A DNA stretch of 12,824 nucleotides, taken from an uncultured Clostridia bacterium. Its GTDB lineage: Bacteria; Bacillota; Clostridia; Christensenellales; Pumilibacteraceae. The notes below the pieces were generated by a model, which made no database searches, was not told where the DNA came from, and was given only the letters and a program-made list of their open reading frames with translations. The stretch covers positions 1 through 12,824 of the forward strand of contig CANQCB010000036.1 in the NCBI GenBank assembly GCA_947589145.1, written 5' to 3'. The position numbers were made by a program, and so were the translations under genes. Shown piece after piece: positions 6,195-11,536 of this stretch; the first letter of the stretch is position 1, and each line of letters starts with the position of its first letter.

Positions 6195-6620
6195 CTATTC
6201 GCGGCAAGCGCCGGTCAGTCTTTCGTCCCATTCGGGGAATATCCCGCGGATCAACACGGGCGCGCCCGTTTTCAGATTTACGAAGCAATGTTCACTTTGC
6301 GCGGTTGCGAACAGTCTGCACGTCCCCTTTTCGGTCATTTTGTATGAGAGGAAAAGCCTTGCGCCGGTATAACGCTCGAATGTCACCGCGATCTCCATTT
6401 CGTCGCCGAAACGCGCCGACGATTTGTATTCCACGGACAGCGAAAGCACGGGCCCGGCAAAACCCTTTTCTTCCATTCCCTTATATTCCAATCCGAGACG
6501 GCTCAACGCATATACGCGCGCGTCTTCCATGAGGTGAACGTATACGGCGTTGTTTACCACGCCCATCATATCGCAGTCGCGATAAAGTATTTTGTGTTCG
6601 TATATTTCGGTGTGCATCAT
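6195..6620 (-). CDS. Acyl-CoA/acyl-ACP thioesterase, hotdog fold (YbgC/4HBT type)
   Basis: 141 residues, the usual length of single hotdog-domain thioesterases that hydrolyse acyl-CoA or acyl-ACP. The active-site stretch YRDCDMMGVVNNAVYVHLME (about 13-32) matches the family pattern DxxGxVNNxxY…E, with Asp17 as the likely catalytic acid; the helix that follows and SVEYKSSARFGDE are also typical. The start is the first of two adjacent ATGs (6620). Its ribosome binding site TAAGGAG overlaps the TAA stop of the upstream PPTase gene, so the two are translationally coupled. It is the last gene before the shared terminator. In this operon its likely job is to release the finished chain from an acyl carrier protein; the exact substrate cannot be read from the sequence. 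Confidence 0.87.
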   Translation of the reverse strand: MMHTEIYEHKILYRDCDMMGVVNNAVYVHLMEDARVYALSRLGLEYKGMEEKGFAGPVLSLSVEYKSSARFGDEMEIAVTFERYTGARLFLSYKMTEKGTCRLFATAQSEHCFVNLKTGAPVLIRGIFPEWDERLTGACRE

Positions 6621-6626
6621 GTCTCC

Positions 6627-7214
6627 TTACAGGCATATCGTATCGTCGTCGCCGTAAATGCCTATTATATATTCTTCACCGCATTCGATGAAACACAGCG
6701 TTTTCGTATGGATCGCAAAGACGTCCGCTTTCGTCAGATCGGTGTTTAAGCCGACGCCGCTCTCTTTGAGATACGCTTCCTTTTTTGTCCATATTTCGAG
6801 GAACGCTCTCGACTTGTCCAACGATTGCGTGACATAGTACCTTTCGCTTTCCGAGAAAAATCGCGCTGAAAGCGCCTCGACATTCCTTATTTCGCGGACT
6901 TTTTCCACGTCTATGCCGACGGGCTTATCCGAAAGCGCGCACACGGCAAGCTCGCCCGAATGGGATATGCCGAATTGGAGCGGACTGTTTTCGAAATACG
7001 GTTTGCCGCTTTCTTCCCTTTTCAATATGAGCGGCGCAGTAGGCGTCCCGTGCGCTTTCAACAGAAACAGCAGGGCGCGCAATCCCGCTACGCTCTGCTG
7101 TTTTGATTTTTCGGATCTTGCCGCGATTTCGTCTATATATGCGCGCGAAGCGGGAAGTTTTTCGTATAAGTCGGTTATGTCGCCCGTACGCGTTCTTGAC
7201 GTTTTTATTTTCAT
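6627..7214 (-). CDS. 4'-phosphopantetheinyl transferase, Sfp type
   Basis: Transfers the phosphopantetheine arm of CoA to a serine of carrier proteins, turning apo-ACP into holo-ACP. Key features (195-residue form): GKPYF (70-74), FGISHSGELAVCAL (81-94), the magnesium-binding GIDVE with Asp102 and Glu104 (100-104), FFSESE (119-124), and WTKKEAYLK (142-150) with Glu146. The length and two-domain arrangement fit the Sfp/AcpT-like class rather than the shorter AcpS. The ATG at 7214 is one base after the stop of the carboxyltransferase and gives an N-terminus MKIKTSRT like that of relatives; an ATG at 7235 inside the upstream gene would add seven residues and is less likely. Neither has a clear ribosome binding site, which suggests coupling. 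Being embedded in the operon suggests a dedicated carrier-protein activator. Confidence 0.92.
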   Translation of the reverse strand: MKIKTSRTRTGDITDLYEKLPASRAYIDEIAARSEKSKQQSVAGLRALLFLLKAHGTPTAPLILKREESGKPYFENSPLQFGISHSGELAVCALSDKPVGIDVEKVREIRNVEALSARFFSESERYYVTQSLDKSRAFLEIWTKKEAYLKESGVGLNTDLTKADVFAIHTKTLCFIECGEEYIIGIYGDDDTICL

Positions 7215-7215
7215 T

Positions 7216-8760
7216 TTACAGCGGCAGGTTGCCATGCTTTTTGGCAGGCGCTTTTTGGTTCTTGTTTTTGAGCATTATGAACGCGCTGACTATCTTGTTC
7301 TTGGTTTCCTCGGGCAAAATCACTTCGTCGACGTAGCCGCGAGCCGCCGCGACATAGGGATTCATAAATTTTTCCTCGTATTCGCTTATGATCTTTTGAC
7401 GTTCCGCGTCCTTATCTTCCGCCGCTTCGATGCGCTTTCTGCCGATGATGTTGGCGGCGCCGTCTGCGCCCATTACCGCTATTTCGGCGATCGGCCAAGC
7501 GAACACCATATCCGCGCCCATACCCTTCGAGTTCATTGCGATATATGCGCCGCCGTAAGCCTTGCGCATGATAAGGCTGACTTTCGGTACGGTCGCTTCG
7601 GAGTATGCGTACAGCATTTTCGCGCCGTGTCTTATTATTCCGTTATACTCCTGCTGTTTGCCGGGCAGGAATGCGGGCACGTCAACGAGCGTGAGAATGG
7701 GAATATTGAAGCAGTCGCAGAAGCGGATAAATCTCGCCGCCTTGTCGCCCGCGTTGAAATCGAGCGATCCTGCGAGGATCTTGGGCTGATTCACCACCAC
7801 GCCCACCGTTTTGTGACCCATTCTTATAAAGCCGATCACTATGTTCTGCGCAAAATCGGGTTGAATTTCCATAAACGTGCCGCGGTCGGCGATCTCCTCT
7901 ATGACGTGTTTTACGTCGTAAGAGGACTTTTTATTGTCAGGCACGATCGCCTGAAAGTTCGTCGCTTTGGTTATCGCGCTCTCGTCGTATTCGGTCTGCT
8001 TATCCTCAAACGACGAAGGCAGATACCCGAGCAGCTGTCTTATTCCGTTCAAACAACTTTTATCGTCGGGATACGAAAAATGCGCCACGCCGCTTTTTGC
8101 CGTGTGAACCGCCGCGCCGCCGAGTTCCGCCGTCGTCACCGTCTCACCCGTTACCGCTTTGATTACGGCAGGGCCTGTGATATACATCTGGCTGGTCTCC
8201 TGCGTCATGAATATGAAGTCGCATAACGCGGGAGCGTAGCACGCTCCGCCTGCGCAGGGTCCCATTATTACCGCGATTTGAGGGACTACGCCGCTCATTT
8301 TGGAGTGACGGTAGAAAATTCCGCCGTAGCCCGAAAGCGAATCGATACCCTCTTCTATTCTCGCGCCGCCGCTGTCATTGATCGACACGAACGGTGCGCG
8401 CATATCGTAAGCCATATCCATGATACGGCAGATTTTTTGCGCCTGCGCTTCGCCGAGACTGCCGCCGCCGACCGTGAAGTCCTGCGCCGACGCGAATACG
8501 AGTTTGCCTGCCACTCTGCCGTATCCCGTAATAACGCCGTCGCCGAGCACCTTTTTCTTGTCCATTCCGAAGTCGTTTATTCTCGACTCCACGAGAGAGT
8601 TGACTTCGACGAAAGTGCCGCGGTCGAAGAAGTAATCCAACCGTTCGCGTGCGGTCATCTTTCCGCTCGCGTGTTGTTTCTCCACCCTTGCTTCGCCGCC
8701 GCCCGCGTTGTGCGCCGCGCGTTTATCTTTAAGCGATTGTATGCTTTTCTGATCCCACAT
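7216..8760 (-). CDS. Acyl-CoA carboxylase carboxyltransferase subunit (PccB/MmdA/AccD-like)
   Basis: 514 residues, the single-chain carboxyltransferase of biotin-dependent acyl-CoA carboxylases and sodium-pumping decarboxylases, which moves CO2 between biotin and an acyl-CoA. Two crotonase-like halves are visible: the N-terminal half with ASGKMTARERL, DFTVGGGSLGE and SINDSGGARIEEG; the C-terminal half with LVDVPAFLPGKQQE, GIIRHGAKMLYAY, RKAYGGAYIAM and EIAVMGADGA. The residue after KAYGGAY is Ile (about 407), the position where Asp favours propionyl-CoA over acetyl-CoA in actinobacterial enzymes, so acetyl-CoA is a plausible substrate. Its place in a fab-like operon suggests malonyl-CoA supply, but no biotin carboxylase or carrier is in the window, and methylmalonyl-CoA decarboxylase alpha subunits look very similar. 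The ATG at 8760 has AAGG 8 bases upstream; ATG 8766, GTG 8769 and TTG 8775 are alternatives. It overlaps the end of fabD by 32 bases. Confidence 0.9.
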   Translation of the reverse strand: MWDQKSIQSLKDKRAAHNAGGGEARVEKQHASGKMTARERLDYFFDRGTFVEVNSLVESRINDFGMDKKKVLGDGVITGYGRVAGKLVFASAQDFTVGGGSLGEAQAQKICRIMDMAYDMRAPFVSINDSGGARIEEGIDSLSGYGGIFYRHSKMSGVVPQIAVIMGPCAGGACYAPALCDFIFMTQETSQMYITGPAVIKAVTGETVTTAELGGAAVHTAKSGVAHFSYPDDKSCLNGIRQLLGYLPSSFEDKQTEYDESAITKATNFQAIVPDNKKSSYDVKHVIEEIADRGTFMEIQPDFAQNIVIGFIRMGHKTVGVVVNQPKILAGSLDFNAGDKAARFIRFCDCFNIPILTLVDVPAFLPGKQQEYNGIIRHGAKMLYAYSEATVPKVSLIMRKAYGGAYIAMNSKGMGADMVFAWPIAEIAVMGADGAANIIGRKRIEAAEDKDAERQKIISEYEEKFMNPYVAAARGYVDEVILPEETKNKIVSAFIMLKNKNQKAPAKKHGNLPL

Positions 8761-9691
8761 CTTCATCACCTTCAATCAATTTGTCAAGGTCGGTTATTTG
8801 GTTTATCGTTATAACCGGCACTGCTCGGTCTATCCGTTTCATGAACCCCGCAAGCGTTTTGCCCGGTCCGATTTCCAAAAACCGATCCACGCCGTCCGCA
8901 AGCATGGCACGGACGGACTGTTCCCACTTCACGGGAGAGGATACCTGCGTGGTGAGCAGCATTTTTACGTCGCCTTTCTCCGTGACTTTTTCCGCCGTTA
9001 CATTCGCAAAATACGGCTTTTGCGGCTTCTTCACTTCCACGCCAGCCAATACCTTTCCGAGGTTGTCGCCTGCCGGGGCGAGGAGCGGAGAGTGAAAAGG
9101 TCCGCTGACCTTTAACGGAGCGACGAGTTTCGCATTCGCTTCCTTGCACTTTTCGCCCGCTTTCTCCACCGCTTCGATATTGCCGGAGATAACTATCTGT
9201 CCCGGGCAATTATAGTTTGCCGGAACAACGCAAAGTCCCGTTTCGCGTTCGGTCTCTTTGCAAATACCCTCTACCGTCGCGGCGTCGAGTCCGATGATAG
9301 CCGACATTCCGCCCTTGCCTTTCGGCACGGCGTTTTCCATATATATTCCGCGCTGACGGACGACCTTTACCGCGTCGGTAAACGACATCGCGCCCGTCGC
9401 TACGAGCGCGGCATACTCGCCGAGCGACAGCCCCGCCGCCGTATCGAAATTCACGCCCAAACGCTCAACGCCTTTGAGTATGCAAATCTCCGCGACAAGC
9501 ATAGCCGCCTGCGTATATTCCGTTTGATTTATGAGTTCGTTTTCTTCGAACAATATCGTTTTAAGGTCAAAATCAAGAACCTTGTCCGCTTCGTCGATCA
9601 CCGCGCGGCATTCTTCGAACGTATCGTAGAAGTCCTTTGCCATGCCGACATATTGCGCTCCCTGACCGGGAAATATTAACGCTGTTTTCAT
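8729..9691 (-). CDS. fabD: Malonyl-CoA:ACP transacylase FabD
   Basis: Moves malonyl groups from CoA to the acyl carrier protein to supply extender units. 320 residues, close to the family length. Visible: FPGQGAQ (7-13) for the oxyanion hole; GLSLGE (87-92) with the catalytic Ser89 (Leu replaces the usual His of GHSLGE, a known variant); RQRG with Arg114, which binds the malonyl carboxylate; GPFHSPLL with the catalytic His200; and EIGPGKTL (273-280). The ATG at 9691 gives the family N-terminus MKTALIFPGQGAQ. The frame stays open upstream, but that part is intergenic in character. No good ribosome binding site lies directly upstream; the nearest GGAGG is about 50 bases away, beyond a small hairpin. 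The end overlaps the carboxyltransferase start. Confidence 0.95.
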   Translation of the reverse strand: MKTALIFPGQGAQYVGMAKDFYDTFEECRAVIDEADKVLDFDLKTILFEENELINQTEYTQAAMLVAEICILKGVERLGVNFDTAAGLSLGEYAALVATGAMSFTDAVKVVRQRGIYMENAVPKGKGGMSAIIGLDAATVEGICKETERETGLCVVPANYNCPGQIVISGNIEAVEKAGEKCKEANAKLVAPLKVSGPFHSPLLAPAGDNLGKVLAGVEVKKPQKPYFANVTAEKVTEKGDVKMLLTTQVSSPVKWEQSVRAMLADGVDRFLEIGPGKTLAGFMKRIDRAVPVITINQITDLDKLIEGDEDVGSEKHTIA

Positions 9692-9846
9692 ATCTATCGT
9701 TGCGCACCGCTCGGAATTACCGAGTGAGGAGTTGGTCGCGCCTCCTTCCGTATTTTTCATCGAGTATTCTCGATATTTTTTGCCGAAACCCGACGGCGTT
9801 TGCGGCGATGGGCACGGCACGGGTAATATGCCCGCCTCAATCGATC
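9692..9846. other. fabZ-fabD intergenic region with two small hairpins
   Basis: 155 bases without a convincing gene. On the minus strand it holds ATCGAG-AATA-CTCGAT (9763-9778), a purine-rich GGAAGGAGG about 50 bases before the fabD ATG, and CTCGG-TAATT-CCGAG (9710-9724). The first hairpin, read on the plus strand, is followed by ATTTTTT and looks like a weak terminator in that direction. The frame is open through this region, but codon use and composition do not resemble coding sequence. It may be a degraded repeat insertion that displaced the fabD ribosome binding site, or a translational control leader. Confidence 0.4.
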
Positions 9847-10293
9847 TTAATAAAGTTGGTCTTTCTTCGCCGCCGTAAACGACAGCTCGCCCTTCGCCCT
9901 TAACTGCCCGTCTACCGAGGCTTTGACGGCGAATTTGTAAAGACCGCCCGCCGCCATAAGCACTTTCGCTTCGAGAACGAGAGTGTCGCCGGGGACTACC
10001 GCTTTGACGAACTTGAAAGCGTCTGCTTTCAAAAGCACGTAGACGGTGTCGGGGTCGGTCAACGAACCGTCGCCCGGATCGATAACCAGCGAACAAAGTT
10101 GCGCAAGCGATTCGATAATAAGCACGCCCGGCATTATAGGCATATCGGGGAAATGCCCCATAAAATACGGCTCGTTCACCGATACGTTTTTAATGCCCTT
10201 CGCCGATACGTTGGGCTCGATTTCAACCACCTTTTCCACCATTTGAAACGGCGGTCTTTGTTTAATTCTTTTGTTTATATCAAGTATGTTCAT
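9847..10293 (-). CDS. fabZ: 3-hydroxyacyl-ACP dehydratase, FabZ family
   Basis: Removes water from 3-hydroxyacyl-ACP to give the trans-2-enoyl-ACP. 148 residues with one hotdog domain. The catalytic signature GHFPDMPIMPGVLIIESLAQ (46-65) contains His47 and Glu61, the FabZ dyad (FabA has Asp). The N-terminal MNILDINKRI…PPFQMVEKV corresponds to the family's LPHRYPFLLVD stretch but is diverged (QRPPF for HRYPF). The start is the ATG at 10293. No clear ribosome binding site precedes it, and a 42-bp near-perfect palindrome begins 17 bases upstream. A FabZ without an enoyl reductase in the operon would leave double bonds unless another locus supplies the reductase. Confidence 0.93.
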   Translation of the reverse strand: MNILDINKRIKQRPPFQMVEKVVEIEPNVSAKGIKNVSVNEPYFMGHFPDMPIMPGVLIIESLAQLCSLVIDPGDGSLTDPDTVYVLLKADAFKFVKAVVPGDTLVLEAKVLMAAGGLYKFAVKASVDGQLRAKGELSFTAAKKDQLY

Positions 10294-10310
10294 TTTTCGT
10301 ATAAGTGTTT

Positions 10311-10352
10311 GCGGGGGAAACCCCCTTTGTGTACAAAGGGGGTTTCCCCCGC
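10311..10352. repeat. 42-bp near-perfect palindrome just upstream of fabZ
   Basis: Arms of 20 bases (10311-10330 and 10333-10352) pair perfectly around GT. Each arm is itself palindromic (GGGGGAAACCCCC and GGGGGTTTCCCCC), so it can form one long hairpin or two small ones side by side. It would form in the fabZ leader RNA, 17 bases before the ATG. No U-tract follows on the minus strand; C-rich sequence follows on the plus strand. It is a candidate for translational control, RNA processing or a repeat insertion. Confidence 0.8.
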
Positions 10353-10363
10353 TCCCCCTTCCC

Positions 10364-10454
10364 CTAAAAACTGAAAATCTTTTTTAGTTTTTAGTTATGG
10401 GAGTTGTACACTCTAAAATAACTAAATTTTTATTATTCTTTACAATCCCATAAC
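10364..10454. repeat. Chain of overlapping, mutually exclusive inverted repeats
   Basis: Three inverted repeats share arms. IR1: CTAAAAACT (10364-10372) with AGTTTTTAG (10386-10394). IR2: TTTAGTTAT (10390-10398) with ATAACTAAA (10418-10426), followed on the plus strand by TTTTTATTATTC. IR3: GTTATGGGAGTTGTA (10394-10408) with TACAATCCCATAAC (10441-10454), one bulged base. IR1 and IR2 overlap by 5 bases and IR2 and IR3 by 5, so neighbouring hairpins compete. A possible -10 TACACT (10407-10412, plus strand) lies inside. Confidence 0.6.
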
Positions 10455-10759
10455 GAACCGATATGAGAGCGGCGACGTGCGGTCAGAGATTTCCCTTGCG
10501 CACCGCTAACGCTCGCCACAGGCGTGCGCTACGGTATATCCGCATCTGCTGCTTTGTTTATTGCTCCGACTTTGTGTTTTTTCAAAGGTTTTTATTAAAT
10601 AAATCCTTATTATATAAGCCCCATAATGAACCGAGCAACAGGAAGGCACAGAATGCCGTTCAGGGGCGCGAAAATCAAGGCTTCGCGAGGGAGTTTACTT
10701 AAAACGTAAATGACCGAGCAGAAGCCGCGATTTATCGTCGTCCATCAACGGTGCTATGT
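10455..10759. other. Unassigned fabG-fabZ intergenic stretch
   Basis: About 300 bases between fabG and the hairpin cluster with no recognised gene. A plus-strand reading of 79 codons (10463-10702) has no ribosome binding site and a low-complexity basic composition, so it is not accepted. CCCATAACGAACCGA (10447-10461) recurs as CCCATAATGAACCGA (10620-10634), 173 bases apart, each after an AT-rich run. GCGCAC/GTGCGC (near 10498-10533) forms a small inverted repeat. The section from 10620 to about 10745 is GC-rich and looks structured; it may be part of a dispersed intergenic repeat or an RNA, but no known RNA family was recognised. Confidence 0.35.
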
Positions 10760-10794
10760 GCCTTTCCCTGTGAGCGGCGCTCACAGGGAAAGGC
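10760..10794 (-). repeat. Perfect 16-bp hairpin spanning the fabG stop codon
   Basis: Arms 10760-10775 and 10779-10794 pair perfectly around a 3-base loop. The arm first transcribed on the minus strand encodes the last four residues of FabG and its TGA. ACATAGCACC follows on the minus strand, so there is no U-tract and it is not a standard terminator. It could slow 3'-end decay or mark operon processing between fabG and fabZ. Confidence 0.75.
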
Positions 10795-11518
10795 CGCCGT
10801 CGATGACCACAACCTGCCCCGTAATATACGCCGCCGCGTCGGAGACGAGGAAGGCTACGAGGTCGGCTATTTCGTCTACGTTGCCTAACCTGCCGAGAGG
10901 AATTTGTTTGATATATTCCGCTTTTTTATCCTCGGGAAGTTTCGCTACCATATCAGTTGCGATAAAGCCGGGGGCTATTGCGTTTACGCGAATACCGTAA
11001 GGGGCGAGTTCGGTCGCAAGCGTTGCGGTCATGGAGTTGATCGCGCCCTTTGTCGCGGCGTATACCGACTGACCCGGAAGAGCCATTTTCGAACTGACCG
11101 AGGAGACATTGACGATTGCGCCTTTCTTTGCTTTGAACATTTTGAGCGTTGCCGCCTGCGCGCAATAGAAGTAGCCTTTGACGTTGATATTAAGGCTTCT
11201 ATCCAACGAATCGGGGTTGAGCATGAGCAGGAACGCGTCGTCCACAACGCCCGCGTTATTTACGAGCACATCTATTTTGCCGAGTTCTTTGACCACCGTT
11301 CTGAACATGGCGTTCACGTCATTTCTGTCGCCTACGTTCGCTTTTATCGCTATGGCGTTTACGCCGAATTTCTTTATTTCGGCTACGACTTTGTTTGCTT
11401 CCTCTTCGTTGGAATTGTAGTTTACGGCTACGTCATAACCGAGACTTCCGAGTTTAATGGCGCAACCTCTGCCTATTCCTCTTGACGCGCCCGTGACAAG
11501 CGCAACTTTATTTTCCAT
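10781..11518 (-). CDS. fabG: 3-oxoacyl-ACP reductase FabG (SDR family)
   Basis: NADPH-dependent reduction of 3-ketoacyl-ACP to 3-hydroxyacyl-ACP. 245 residues, the typical length. The cofactor loop TGASRGIG (9-16), NNAG (87-90), Asn112, the catalytic serine in VNVSSVSS (137-143), Tyr153 and Lys157 of YAATK, and IAPGFIATDM (181-190) are all present, as is the C-terminal GQVVVIDGG typical of FabG. AAAGGAG lies 6 bases before the ATG at 11518, and only 18 bases separate it from the ketosynthase stop, so the two are co-transcribed. The last codons and stop are part of a 16-bp hairpin. A related SDR with other specificity is possible, but the neighbours argue for chain reduction. Confidence 0.95.
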   Translation of the reverse strand: MENKVALVTGASRGIGRGCAIKLGSLGYDVAVNYNSNEEEANKVVAEIKKFGVNAIAIKANVGDRNDVNAMFRTVVKELGKIDVLVNNAGVVDDAFLLMLNPDSLDRSLNINVKGYFYCAQAATLKMFKAKKGAIVNVSSVSSKMALPGQSVYAATKGAINSMTATLATELAPYGIRVNAIAPGFIATDMVAKLPEDKKAEYIKQIPLGRLGNVDEIADLVAFLVSDAAAYITGQVVVIDGGLSL

Positions 11519-11536
11519 ATCTGCTCCTTTCGGATT

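Noticed and set aside
6913..8226. 437-codon plus-strand open frame
   Set aside because: It lies antisense to the PPTase and carboxyltransferase genes, both strongly supported by motifs; the translation is histidine/arginine-rich shadow sequence.
9700..9711. 12-base match TTGCGCACCGCT shared with 10496-10507 as a repeat family
   Set aside because: A few exact 12-base matches are expected by chance in a window of this size and composition; too short to claim alone.
9692..10096. Upstream extension of FabD by about 135 residues
   Set aside because: The frame is open but overlaps fabZ, has no ribosome binding site and shows no family similarity; the known FabD N-terminus starts at 9691.
10463..10702. 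79-codon plus-strand open frame between fabG and fabZ
   Set aside because: No ribosome binding site, no hydrophobic or domain pattern, and it reads through what look like structured or repeated intergenic sequences.
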